Shown here piece by piece: positions 49,537 to 62,230 of a DNA stretch of 64,000 nucleotides. The notes beneath the pieces were generated by a model. It searched no databases. It was not told where the DNA came from and worked only from the letters and a program-made list of their open reading frames with translations. The position numbers were made by a program, and so were the translations under genes. Location: positions 117,778,449 through 117,842,448 of the forward strand of contig NC_092047.1 in assembly GCF_003086295.3 (NCBI RefSeq), in the 5' to 3' direction. Numbering within the stretch: position 1 is the stretch's first letter; every line of letters starts with the position of its first letter. This stretch comes from Arachis hypogaea (Eukaryota > Streptophyta > Magnoliopsida > Fabales > Fabaceae).

Positions 49537-50276
49537 TTTTTTTTAGGAGTAAAGACCCAATTCTATTCCTTGTCCATTTTTACGAAGGATAAAGCGATTT
49601 CTGTAAAAAAAAAAAGAGACACTTTAACCTTTAACCTTTTATTTTGGGACAATATGGTTTCTCTATTAAAAAATTCAATAAATAATAATAAAAATTAGTT
49701 TTATGGGGATTTTATTTGTATTTTGTGGGGGTTTTAAACCCCACAAAAATCTTTTCAATAATATAACCAATTACTACCACTACTACCATTATCTTTTTCA
49801 TCCTCATTATTATCACTCATACCTCTATTATTTTTATTGTGTAACTATACTTTATCATCATCATTATCTCCTTTACCATCATCATCACTAATACCAATAT
49901 TATCAACATTAAAGTTCTCTTCTTTCATTTTTTATTCGATGTTATTTTTTTTTTTTAAAAAGTATTGTACTATAATTACTTTTTTTTGTGACATTATTTT
50001 TATCAATGGTTTTTCTTTACTTAACCACCATTGAGGAAGAAATTTTTGAAAAACAAAGTTATTAATAGTTTATGGGGGTTTAAAACCCCACAAAATACAA
50101 ATAAAACTTCCCACAAAACTAATTGTTATTATTATTTAGTGAATTTTTTAAAAGAGGGACCGTATTGTCCCAAAATAAAAAAGTTGAGGGTCGAAGTGTC
50201 CCTCTTTTTTGGACAAAAATCACTTTGTCCTTCATACAAATGGACAAAACCAAATTAGGTGTTTACTTTTTTTTTA
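49537..50276. mobile_element. Large foldback element with about 200-bp arms
   Basis: The left arm (about 49546-49750) and right arm (about 50065-50267) are inverted complements over roughly 200 bp. For example, ATTTTGGGACAATATGGTTT opposes the segment containing GGACCGTATTGTCCCAAAAT, and GTGGGGGTTTTAAACCCCAC is itself a palindrome at the arm end. A TTTTTTTTA 9-mer flanks both sides but is low-complexity. The core is ACC/ATC-rich. Probably Mutator-like. Confidence 0.65.
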
Positions 50277-50994
50277 GGGGGGTAGGTTTCTATCAAAATG
50301 TTTTTTTCTATTTCTAATGTTTTGACATACTTAATTAAGATAATATTTGTAGTCATGGGAGATATTAGGAGACTATATTATTTTAGTGAAATATTAAAGA
50401 GTCGTTTAGTAGTGTTGATTTATATATAAAATAAATGCAAGAAAAAATAGTAGTCAGTTAATATTTGTATATAATTATTATAATCGATCTTATTTAATTT
50501 GGTGTTTAATTTATTTTCCATATTTTTAACTTTTTTATTTAAAATTTGATAAAAAAAAATTATAAATTTCAAAATTTGATTTTAAAGTTGATAATTTTAG
50601 TTAGTAAAATATATGACAAAATTTGAAATATAATCATTTATGTATATTTTTTTACTAATTTAATCTTTAAAAAAAATTATGACAAAAATATTAATATTTT
50701 ATAGTGTTTCATCGAAATATTAGAAAACTTGCATTTTCTCCCACCAATTTAATCTATTGAGATAAATAGTTTCATGACAAAAATATTAATATCTTATAAT
50801 TTTTTGTTAAAATATTAGAAAATTAAAACTCTTTCGGTCCTAAATTTATATATAGACTCGATCATTATTTTGGGCTGGATTCAAATCAAGGCGAACCGAC
50901 TTCATTCGATTCCATGTACAGCCCTAATTTCTAAATCATCTTCTACTGAGGCAGTGTTTTGCAATTTAGTAGCTTGTGAAATAGAAATTAAAAA

Positions 50995-51175
50995 ATTTGG
51001 ATCTTTTAAATTTTAATTTTTTATTTTAAAGGATAAAGTTTGATATTTTATCTTTAAATAATTTCTCTCTCATATTTTTTTTTTGTCTCACCTATGAAAT
51101 AAATAGAAAGAGATTAAATTTTATCCTCTAAAATGAAATTCAAAATTTAAAGAATTCAAATTCGAAATTAAATGG
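50995..51175. repeat. TIR MITE, copy B
   Basis: AATTTGGATCTTTTAAATTT opposes AATTTAAAGAATTCAAATT, with the internal ATAATTTCTCTCTCATATTT and CACCTATGAAATAAATAG shared with copy C at 56.4 kb. Confidence 0.65.
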
Positions 51176-51399
51176 GCAAAAAATCTATTGAGTGAATTCA
51201 AATTTGCACTGTCCACAATTCCCACCATCTTTTGTAGTAACATGAGTACTGTCTTTCTAATTGCAAATTCAATTTTATATGATAAAACTAAATATTTTCA
51301 GTTAAATACTCAAGTAGGGAGAGAGAAGGTTTAGAATAATAATACATTGCAACTTGTGCATATACAGGAATTGAACAAATTGTTCATATTTTGACAAAG

Positions 51400-51760
51400 T
51401 TCCTTTCATTTGCAATTTTTGACAGACTTAAACTCAAGTTTAAAGTTGTATCTAAATGCAACTTGAACTTGAGATATAGGGAGTTATTAAGGCTGAGATC
51501 AAGTTAAAGGATGAGGTCACAATAAAGAATGACTCAACAAGTATTATTAATGGTTAACAAATTCGGGTAGCTTATACAGTGTTGTTAACTAATATATACA
51601 TATTGTATATAAATAGAGTTCAATAAGTTAGTTAAGAGTTTAAGCATTGTGATTCAGTAATTCAGTCTTAGATTTAGTAAAATTTGTAATGTAAGATTTT
51701 TTCTTTGTTACTTGTGTTTCAAGACTCACCGATCGTTGGTTTAGAGTAATAAATATATTT
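51400..51760 (+). mobile_element. Copia-like 3' end with LTR fragment
   Basis: TGCAACTTGAACTTGAG followed by a purine-rich ATATAGGGAG resembles the end of a Copia internal region and its polypurine tract. The sequence from about 51485 (ATTAAGGCTGAGATCAAG) looks LTR-like, with TATATAAATAG at about 51610 as a promoter and AATAAATATA near 51750. No coding domains of the element remain, and the 3' terminus is uncertain. Confidence 0.4.
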
Positions 51761-52905
51761 TTTTGTTTTTTTTTATTTGTACTATTTTTCTATTATAAGC
51801 AACTACAGTAAAACTTCTATGATTAATTTATTTATTCCTTTAAATAAGTGTTAGAAATTTAAATTTTATTTTATACATATAGTAGTTCATTAATTAATAA
51901 CAAATCTTTAAATATAGAAGTCTGATTCTTAAGAAATTAAATTAGTCATTAACATACTAGATTATATTAAAAAAATATAAGGAGAAATAAAAAAATTAGG
52001 AAATTAAAATACAATGGATTAGCATGTGCATATAGCTTGTTTTAATTTAATCTCTCTCTAGATTTAGCTTGTGGTTTGCTTTTGTTTTGTTTGACCTTTT
52101 TAATTACCCTAATTTACCTACCAAATAAAAAGATTTCACTTTAGTTGACAAACATCGATAATAAGTAAAAATGTCATCTATAATATTTTATGACAAATTC
52201 TACTATTATCAAATTGCCTTTTAAAGCTATGTTTGGTACAGGTCAAATGATGAATAAAATCACACAAACATTTCAAAGTTTCAAACACATGAACCCACAG
52301 TAATAAATTTTTTAGACTTGACCTCTAACTACTCTTAATTAAAAATAATATTTTTTTACCATTCTATATAAAAATTAATTAAATAAAAATTTCACCAAAA
52401 AGAAGACATGAACGAAATAAAAACAAACTAAAACCCTAATTGGACAAAATTGAGTGTAAACAATTTCTTTTAAGTCCTTCAGCAATCAAATTCAAAGTGA
52501 CTTGGATCCAAAGAGGTGCTGGGGACGATATTAGGTACCTTGTCAACCTCATCCATGGTTGTTTCTTTTTTTAAATTATTTTGTCTCCCCTACACCACCA
52601 AAAAAAAATAAAGGAAATTGTCTCCACATTATTTTGTAATTTTATAAATTAATATATGTATCAAAATGAGAGTTTCTCTTTTGCCTTTCTTTATTTGTCT
52701 GGAATTTTGGATTGGATTTATGTGACAATAATGTGTACTTGCACAATCACACGTGTGCATGGAACACTATATAAGAAATTAATCATATATTAAACTAATG
52801 ATTAGGGTGTACATAAGTCAGATTAGACCGAGTTTAAATTTAGTTTAATTAAATTTAAACTAAAAAAAAAATACCGGATAAAAAATAATACACTTAAACC
52901 TGATA

Positions 52906-53220
52906 AAATATAATTATTCTATTGATCTTTATAGTTTTGCGAAATTTTTAATTAGGTCCTTATACTTATTTTCCTTTTTATTGGGTTTTGTAGCAATTAT
53001 TTTTTCAATTAGGTCCCTTTTAGCAGTAATTGATTTAATTTTATAGAGATTCAATAAAAAAAATTTGGTACAGGAACTCAAATTAAATAAAAGAAAAAAA
53101 AAGTGTAGGAACTTAATTAAAAAAAATTTAGTATAAGGACTCAATTGAAAGAAAAAAAATATAAGGACCTAATTAAAAAAAAATTGTAAAACTATAAGGA
53201 CTAACAGAGTAATTAAACCT
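52906..53220. repeat. Foldback MITE
   Basis: AATTATTCTATTGATCTTTA opposes TAAGGACTAACAGAGTAATT. The inner arms hold AATTAGGTCCTTATACTT and its inverse. The apparent minus-strand open frame is low-complexity. No clear target-site duplication is seen. Confidence 0.5.
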
Positions 53221-54599
53221 AAAATTAAATATGCTTTAGATTCGGATCGGATTTTGATCACTGCTAGAACTATTGATGAATTGTGTTTAGTTTGGATCTT
53301 ATTTATGTTTTTCAAATTTTCTTTGCATTTTAATAAATTAATTGATCCTTCAGAATAAAGTTTTAGTTTTTGGCTTTACTAATAGCTATGCGTCATTGCA
53401 AAATAATAGCTGTATTATTCTAAATATTATATAAATTATAAAGGGGTGGTGGAGTCATGCATGCAATTTCGATTCTCACCGTCAACTTTAATTTATAATT
53501 ATGATTATGATGAAAGTCATATATATAAGGTGAAAAAATAAGAAAAGAAGAGAAATATAATTACATATTATATTTGGTTTGTGTTACACTTTCACGATTT
53601 AGTGACTTAATCATGCTTTGACTAATCCATAAAAAAAAAAAAAAAAGAGAGGGGGGGGGGGTGTTTGAAAATTGAAATCAATTTATTTATTTATCTCTAT
53701 GATTGAAGATATGGGCCATATATCAGTCCACAAAGTCGGTTTGCCATAGTCAACGGAATTTGGTTGGGGCCTTAATAATTATTTGGTGTTTAGTAGAGCA
53801 AAAATATTATTATTAGTATATTAAAATTAATCATTAAAATTAATTATTAATATATAATTTAATTTATTTTTAATATATATTTTATATTGATGATTGATTT
53901 TAATGTATACGTAACATAGTCATTAATAAAATTATTGGATAAAAAGTTCTAATATAAAACTTTGTATTTATTAAGTTAATTAATGCTTTTTATTATTCAG
54001 AAGTACTTAATTTAACTTAAATATAATCATAATTCATAAGTGACATTTCGAAGTAGACTTCTTACTAAATCCGGAAGCAAGTACATGTTGCCTCACAAGT
54101 TTCATTTATTTAGTATAATAATATAGCTTAATTATTATTTTCGTTTGTGGAAATAATTACGCAATGTCATTTAATTTAATTAAGCTGGTTGCAAAAATAA
54201 TCATGGCATGCTTTGAGATTAAGAAATGTATCCCAAAACGCCATTCCGATATTATTTAATTTTAACAAATGAATCGTGCTAATATGTATATGTTTTCAAA
54301 TAGTATTCTTTGAATAAAAAAGTATTAAAAATACACAAAAAACTAATATATTGAAAAATTGGCTTAAAAAATTAGGTCTTTAAATTTTAAAATTTTGTAA
54401 TTAAATTTTTATATTAGACTTAATTAGATAATTGCAAACAGTTTTTGTTAAAATATGAGAAATATTTTTGGAATGTTCATTTTTATATTTTTATATATAT
54501 AAGATGAATTATGAAATAATAGAAAGTAATTTTTTGAATTAATTATTGTATTTTTTTTTGAAAATAAAAATAGTAAAATAAATAAGTCCAACAAGTTAT

Positions 54600-55440
54600 T
54601 TATACTCATCTCTTTGTGCCGTAAATTTTTTTCCTTCTCCTTTTTCTTCTTCTTTATCACTATTGATACTTCTTTTTCTTCTTCTTTTATTATTTTTTTT
54701 CTTTTGTTATCGTCATCACCAACGCTACATCTTTCTCCTCCTCCTCTTTCTCCTTCTTTTTTATTGGACTTTCGTCACCTCTTTTCTTTTCCTCCTTCTC
54801 TTCCATTATCTTCATCGCTCGTAATGATCATCATCGTTATAGTCATCGTCGTCGTCTTCTTATACGTATCGCCGTTGTTATCGTCATTATTGATTGTTAT
54901 CGTTATCGTAAAATTTTTGACATATTGATGACGTTATCTGATCCAAAATTTTTGCCATAGAATTTTTTCAAGTTTTTTTTTGTTTTACTCTCTTAATAAG
55001 AATAAAAACAAAAAAAATCAAATAAAGAAGAAGAAAAAACACATAATACTGCAAACTTACTTGGAAGATGATGAATTTACATTTATTCAACTAAAAAAAA
55101 GAAATAAGAAAAAAAAAAAGAAGAAGAAAAAAACTGCAGTATTAAAGAAAATATTTTTGTCTATTTGTAACAAATTTTGGTATAAAACTAAGACATTTAT
55201 ATGTTATTATTGAGTAATTTCAGTGTATTTATATTGATAAGTTTTGCATAATTCAAATTCCTTCCTCTTCTCCCTCTTTATTTTTTGTTGCTTTTTCTTC
55301 TTTTTTTTTTTATCATTATAGTCTTTTTTTATTTATATTTTTCTTCTTATTTTACTTTTTAAAATTTTTTTTATTTTATTCTTTTAATAAAAAAAATTAA
55401 ATAAAAAAAAAGAAAAAACACAAAAAAAAAAAAAAAAAAC
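54600..55440. repeat. Low-complexity TTC/ATC block followed by GAA/A-rich block
   Basis: A pyrimidine-rich part (54630-54930, with TTCTTC, TCATCATCG and CGTCGTCGTC units) is followed by an A- and GAA-rich part (about 54990-55140) and then another T-rich/A-rich pair to 55440. It may be the decayed core of a foldback element. Open frames here are low-complexity and not credible. Confidence 0.45.
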
Positions 55441-56430
55441 GGCGTGATTTTAATATTGGGTAAACGTTACAGGAGAAATGCGGAAAAAAAAAATACAAAG
55501 AAAAACAATTTAATTTTACATGGGCGTTATGTAAGTGAGTTTTGTTAGTACTTAATAGAATTAATTTATTTAAACTTGTTTATAAAAAAAAGTCTTGTAG
55601 TGAATAATTATTTAAAAATATATAAAGTCATTTTATGCGTTTGCTTGTTCTATTGTTTCGGAGCTATAATAATTATGTTGGAACTTGGAAGTTACCTGCG
55701 GGCTTATTATTGGTTAAGCTGAAATATTTCTGGTCTTTTTCAAAATTATTATCATCTAATTTAATTCTAATATTATATTATGTATAGCATTTTGCTTGCT
55801 GTAGGCTGAAACCAAGTTGTATGTATCCAACAATTAAATGTAACAAATTAGAGTTTGGCTAATAATATTTTAGCTCGTTATTATAGCACTCTTGTTATAG
55901 GTTATGATGCATGGACACCACACAGATAAGGGATATGATACGATATGGAATATGCGAATACACAAATTTTAAAATCTTATAAAATACGGGGACACGATAT
56001 ATATATAAAATATAAAGTATTTTTAGATAAATTATAATGAATTTTTTATATTTTATTGGTATTAAAATATAAAATAATTTTTTAATTGTTTTTTATGTCT
56101 TCTTTTAACTATAAAAGTATTTAAAATATTTTTTGTTTTAATAAATAATATTATATATTATTTTTAAACTCATTTCAAGAATACATGTTAAGAATAAAGT
56201 TGGACACGCTGACACGTGATAGTATTTAGGCATTAGGTGTGTCTAAATGTGTTCGAATTTTTTTTTTTATTAAGACACGGTTGGACACGGTAGATACGCG
56301 TGTTGAACGAGTGTCGATGAGTGTCGTGTCCGAAATGTGTCCGCCACGCAAATACGGTAACTCAACGAAGTGTCTGTGCTTCATACGTTATAGCCATTTT
56401 ACGCAAACTAATTACTGCAATAAAATAATA

Positions 56431-56606
56431 GGATTTAGATCCTTTAAATTTTGAATTTTACTTTAGAGAATAAAGTTTGATTTTTCAGTCTTGAATAATT
56501 TCTCTCTCATATTTTTTCTTGGTTCCACCTATGAAATAAATGGTAAAAGATCAAACTTTACTCTCTCAAGTAAAATTCAAAATTTAGAGAATTCACATCT
56601 AAATTA
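56431..56606. repeat. TIR MITE, copy C
   Basis: GGATTTAGATCCTTTAAATT at the left opposes AATTTAGAGAATTCACATCT at the right. TTTCTCTCTCATATTTTTTC and CACCTATGAAATAAATGG lie in the middle. It is the best preserved of three copies. Confidence 0.7.
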
Positions 56607-57301
56607 AAATAATATATCATAATATCCAAATATTACGGCGGATTTATAAAACGGCCGCATTATTAATGTCATTAATTTTTTTTTTGCAGTATCTTTACTA
56701 ATGTAAAAAGTTTTAGCTAAATAAAATTATAATGTTTCAAGTTATAATGTATTTTTCGTTGCTTATAAAGCTTCAAACATTTCTCTGTTGAGTAATTCTA
56801 AAGCCGTAATTATAATAATAATAGGTGTCATTAAATAAGACGCCAGAAATGTTTAAGAAAAACATGCATGTGTATTAATAATTTAATATTTTGTAAAAGA
56901 ATGGAATAGGTAAAAGAAAAAATTAAAAAAAGAAAGGTGAGATGGAAATATACTAATAGAGTATTATTAAAATATAAAAAAATTAGAGCAAGTATTAAAT
57001 AGAACGTGACGAAAGAGAAAGAAGAAATTCTCTAACCGAAAAATGGCCACAAAAAATTAGATGTTTTATTTGCACGGAAATAATTAATTTAAAAGTTTTG
57101 AGGAATTAAAGAATTATAGAGAGAGAAAGAGACATTTAGCATTTTAAACTTTTTATATTTTTATTATTAAAACTAGTAATTAATTTTGAAAAATATTTAT
57201 AAGAACTCTAAAAATACTACTAACTAGAAAACCCTAAATAATAGTAATTAACAATGATTAATTAATTAATGAATAACTTTTTATTTTGAAAATGTTTTTT
57301 C

Positions 57302-57304
<3 letters not shown>

Positions 57305-57359
<55 letters not shown>
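57305..57359. repeat. (TA)n microsatellite
   Basis: This is an uninterrupted TA run of about 55 bases. Confidence 0.95.
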
Positions 57360-57363
<4 letters not shown>

Positions 57364-57604
57364 TTTAAGATTTACAATTTAAAATTTTAATTAAAATATA
57401 ACATAATTATTATTTGAAAAATAATATTACCACTCTTATTTTTTATAATATCACTTCACATGTGATTTTTTGCATTGTATATTTGTATGAATTTATAAAA
57501 AAAAAAGTAAAATTAATGAACTTTTTCTTTTTAATATTATATTATTAGAGGTGAAATCTTTCCTCATAAATCAAATTGTGTGTTAAATACTATTATGGCC
57601 ATTT

Positions 57605-57785
57605 ACAAAACGTCAGTGACGATTTGTGTTTCTTTAATTAAAATAATTTTTTTTTAACAAAACGTCAGTGATATTTTGTATTTTAATAATTAAAATAATA
57701 TTTTTTATTACAAAACGTTAGTAACGTTTTATTTTTTTATAATTTAAAAATATATTTTTTTTATAAAACGTCAATGACGTTTTGT
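57605..57785. repeat. 53-bp minisatellite with ACGT/TGACG palindromes
   Basis: Units start at 57605, 57657, 57710 and 57763 (52-53 bp spacing). Each opens with a palindromic module of the form ACAAAACGTCAGTGACG then TTTTGT, followed by an AT-rich spacer (TTAATTAAAATAAT). The fourth copy has only the module. CGTCA and TGACG are cores of TGA-type bZIP sites. Confidence 0.8.
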
Positions 57786-58487
57786 GCTATCACCACAACT
57801 ATGTAGAACACTAAAATAATAAAATATTTTTGTATTTCATATTAAAATTATTTATATATAAAAATTTTAGCCAAAATTAATAGCAATAGCAATATTCATG
57901 CATTCTCTTATTATTTTAACAAATTTGCTTATATTAAAATTTTACAATATTTCATAAATTAAAAAGTAAATTAGTTCTTAAATTTAAAAAAAGCCAAGCT
58001 AAGGTGGCCCACATGAAGAAAAAGACAGTCTCCACACTGATGTTGTCTTCACAAAGGAAAAATTTGATCTAACGGCTCACTGAATATTATAGATTAATAC
58101 AATGTTAGAGAGGATTCTAATTAGTCATTAATTCAACTTTTGAAGAAAAAAGAAAAAAGCATCCACATGCACCCACATGTGGACCTGTGGTGCACATTAG
58201 TCAAGTGTAGTATCCTCCAAAGAAGAAAAAATCCCCACTAAAAATTAAAATCTATAACAATTAATGTTGGTTGCATTTAATTGTTGACTTCAACCGTTGA
58301 CTTGGTACCATGGTAGAATCATATCATACATATGTACTCAATTAAATGTTGGGAGAACATGCAATGTTCATACATTGATGAAAATAAAAAGTTTTGCTAA
58401 TTATTGTGTATTTTATTTTTAATCCAAAGTTTCAAATTTACAAAAAATGAAAATTAAAACTTTAATACACTAAAAATAATCAATAAT

Positions 58488-58615
58488 ATTAGAAAAATAA
58501 AAAAAATTAAAATTTATTTTATTTAATATTCATTAATTATTGATAAATAAGATAAATTCTAATTAATTTTGGCTAATTATTTTTTTTATCAAATATTTTT
58601 AAAATAAAATAATAC
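58488..58615. repeat. Small foldback MITE
   Basis: AAAATTTATTTTATTTAATA opposes AAATAAGATAAATTCTAATT around ATTAATTATTGAT. Same palindromic family as 23.0 and 62.1 kb. Confidence 0.5.
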
Positions 58616-58893
58616 TACTAAAAATTTAAAAAATATATGTAATTATTTTCATTCGGAACTTATTGTGTGTCGATTAACAAAATTCTTAAGAAAATATTGA
58701 TAATACAAAATTAACGTGTCTTGGATTATTGTTAATAAAAAATGAGTTTAATTTTGATATACTGATAGTATAAAGTATTTTATATAGTCGTGCAATTATA
58801 TCTGTTCTTTTGAATGATCATTTATACAGTTAATGTAAAAAGTAGTTATTTTTATTGATGTGATATTACGTAATTAAATGTATATGTATTATA

Positions 58894-59672
58894 CTATGAG
58901 TCAGTGGCAGAACTTGAAACAAAATTTTGGGAGGCCAGATAGAAGATAATTGTCAAAATGCTTTTGATATGGATCCCATTTAAGATAAGCTCGTCTAATC
59001 TCATATCTCTGGTTTGGGTGATATTGCCAAATTTAAAGTCGTTTTTCAGGGGTCTCGTTTCAAAAAATTAAGGTCAAACTCATCAGATGTAACTTTTTGA
59101 ACTTTTGAAGGTTGTATCTCATTTTTTTCATGATTCATTAAAGTAGAAGAACTACCTACAGGTGTTGATATTGTAAAAATTATATGTTTTTCTTCTTAAA
59201 TATTAGCCTTCCTCTTAAAAAATGCATCGATTATTTGATTTTTCATTATTATTTTATATAAAAATTTGAATATATATATATCTTATAGAATATGAAAAGA
59301 AGAAGTTAGAAGAACAAATATTAAAATTTATAATATTTATTGATTTTTTTATCAATTTATATAAATACAATAATATTAATACTTATTGAATATTCTATTA
59401 TTTTTTATCATATAAAAATTAAATTAAATAAATAATAAAATATAAAATAATATTAAATTAAATTAAATAAAAAATATCTAATTTTTTATATTTGAACTTA
59501 AAGATAGAGAGAGTGTTGTTTATTTGAATTTATTGGATACTTTAACTCATAGTAAAGTATTTAAGTCAATTGAATTATTTTTTATCTTTTAAAAAAGTAC
59601 AAATAATTTTTTTATAAAAAATTTGGGGGTCCATGATCCTTTTTGTCTTAACTAAGCTCCACTACTATGAGT
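58894..59672. mobile_element. hAT-like non-autonomous element with 8-bp TSD
   Basis: A 763-bp element (58902-59664) starts CAGTGGCAGAACTTG and ends AAGCTCCACTA, close to inverted CAGTGG(C)GGA-type hAT termini. A perfect 8-bp duplication CTATGAGT flanks it (58894-58901 and 59665-59672). Subterminal TTTTGGGAGGCC and TTTGGGGGTCC also mirror each other. No transposase frame remains. Confidence 0.75.
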
Positions 59673-60711
59673 GTATTAAAATTAAATTTGTAAAAAAATT
59701 AAGTAGCAATGAATATATGACCTTTATATGTATATGGTGATTGAATTTGTAAATTGTATGAAGAAGGAAAATTCGTATACCAAGCATTTAGGCATTGGTA
59801 ACAGCTCATGCACCACTGAAAGTGGATATTAAAAAGTGAGTATGACTATTATAATGTGTGCGTTGGATTGATAAGTTTAAATTGTGACAGGTGGGGTTTT
59901 ATGGCTAGGGTTCCCCTATTAATCAAACCATCAAATACTATGCTAGGGGACCCAAAAACAATGATAGTGTTAACATTTTTATCACTCGGTTAGAGTTAGA
60001 TACCTCAAAGGGTAACAACCAAGCATGTGATGAGTTATTATTAGTTTCTAGTCACTTGAATTCTAAAAGCGTTTTACGTTATGATTAAATTAGTAGGATT
60101 TTTAACATAATATGTTATTAGTTAAGTAAAAAGTTTTTGCTAAAAGAATGTACAATAATACATAGTTAAATATATTATATGATTTTTTATGCTGAAAATA
60201 CATATGAATTAAATAATTTCATTAATTGCTTTTTTTTTTAAGTTGTTTACGGAATTTTTCAGTTCGACAATATTTGAATTCTATTTAATAGTAGTTTATT
60301 ATTGACTAATGAATTATTGTAAGATATAAGACGAAATTCGAACTTTCAATACTTATTTAAACAAACGAATGGATTAATTACTCGATTAATTCAAGGTGGT
60401 TATGAATTACTTTCTTTATTTAATTTGTTTAGGTAAAGTTATCATGAATATCTTATAAACTTTGATTACTTGTCACTCTTATCTTGAAATACATAGGAAT
60501 ATCCCATTTTCCCATTCTGATTGATCCTATATATCCTCTATTGCTTATTAACAAAGAGAGTTTTTAAAAGGGGTAACATATATCTTGTAATAAGTAACTT
60601 TTGGCAATGATTATTATCAGCTTCAATTTTAATTTTACTTCATTGCTTTAAGGCGTAATAAACCTACCATGTTCGTTTCATGCAGCTTCATTCTTTTTTA
60701 TATATATTACT

Positions 60712-61077
60712 AGTGCTTGTTTAGGTCCTATTATGTTGATTAAAAAAAATCGATCTTTTTATTTATTTTAATAAAAAAATATTTTTTATTTTTTAACATA
60801 TTTAATAATTTTTAATATTTTTAGTAGTAAAAATAAAAAATATTTTTTTAAAAGTTACCATTTACATTTTTATAAAGATTTTTTTAAAAAATATATTTTT
60901 ATATAATAAATAAACAATTTTTTTTATATTATTATAGTTAAACATAATTGATAAATAAAATATATTTTTATATGAGATATCAAAACATAAAATTACTTTT
61001 ATTTTTTTATAAGATTTTTTTAAAAAAATAACTAAAAAAAATATTTTTTTAGAAAATTACCTAAACAGGCTCTAAAT
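60712..61077. repeat. TIR element, GTGCTTGTTTAGGT ends
   Basis: GTGCTTGTTTAGGTCC at the left opposes ACCTAAACAGGCTC at the right. The interior is A/T homopolymer-rich. No target-site duplication is resolved. Confidence 0.5.
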
Positions 61078-62126
61078 ATTCCTCATCATAATGATATATT
61101 AATATTATTCTTTTGATTAAATAACCATAATATAGTAATTAATATGTATAATAGCTCAAATTAAATCACCCATCATAACAAAAAAAAAAAAAGGTATGCA
61201 TATTAATTTTTGACTAATTTGTACTATTCTGTATTGTTTTAATTAACTGTACAATGATTCATTGAATCTTAATGTTCAAGAAAAATAGGTCTATTACCAT
61301 GGACAATCTTTCAGATTTCACTGGTATCACTATATATAGTTGCTTGGTATTAATGTGAAGGATATAGTATACGCATATTACAAAGGCACATGGCATTGAT
61401 TTTCTAATTACTTACAAGGTAAGTATGTGATGGAGTTGAATAGTCAATGTGACAATGTTAAATTAGGTTAGCTCATCAAATAGAAAAGAACCTTCAATTA
61501 AGGTTCATTACATTATTATAATTTAATTTCTCATTGTAAATTAAATTAAATCTTCCTTCTTATACAAAGTTACAAACCAACTAAAATAAAATAATTAAAT
61601 AAACATAATAATCACATTTCATCATCCCATGCATTCATCCATTCTATTTAATTTAACTTATCACGCACAACATGTTTTTCATAAATTTTTAATAATAATA
61701 ATAATAATAATACATAAAAAATTAATCACTAATCAATCATTGTGTATAAAAATACATATTTATTATCTCATAAAAAATTATTATTCTAATTGTAAATAAA
61801 TTTTGATTTTTTTATTATAATTTGATTATCCTATTATAATTTGATTATTTTAACAATTAATTATTTAATTAAAAAATTATTTCTATCAATAATATAAATA
61901 TTTATAAATTTATATTATCTGATTTAATAACTGAATTTTAGTATACACATAAATTTATATTTTTCAAATGAATCAATTAAAATTAATTATCCTCTCCTAA
62001 TGAGGGTATGTATAAAAAGTACGAAATTTTATTAGTATACATGGTGGTTATATGGACCCTTAAAAATGTAGTTTGATATATATTGAAAAAAAAGCCCATA
62101 ATGCTATACAATATACATATAAATTC

Positions 62127-62230
62127 AGTAATGTTAGGAAGAAGGAAAAAAAAAATCAAAATTTACTTTATATAATATTTATTATTAAATAAGACAAAAA
62201 TTTTAATTATTTTAGCTGTTTTTGTTTTGT
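62127..62230. repeat. Small foldback MITE
   Basis: AATGTTAGGAAGAAGG, TTTACTTTATATAATATTTA and AAATAAGACAAAAATTTTAA match the palindromic family at 23.0, 42.1 and 58.5 kb. Confidence 0.45.

Noticed and set aside
51400..51760. Intact Copia retrotransposon
   Set aside because: Only a short 3' piece and LTR-like sequence are visible. No gag, protease, integrase or reverse transcriptase motifs occur in the surrounding kilobases.
54448..55213. Frames rich in Phe/Ser, Leu/Ser or Lys
   Set aside because: They are translations of TTC-, ATC- and A-rich low-complexity DNA without conserved features.
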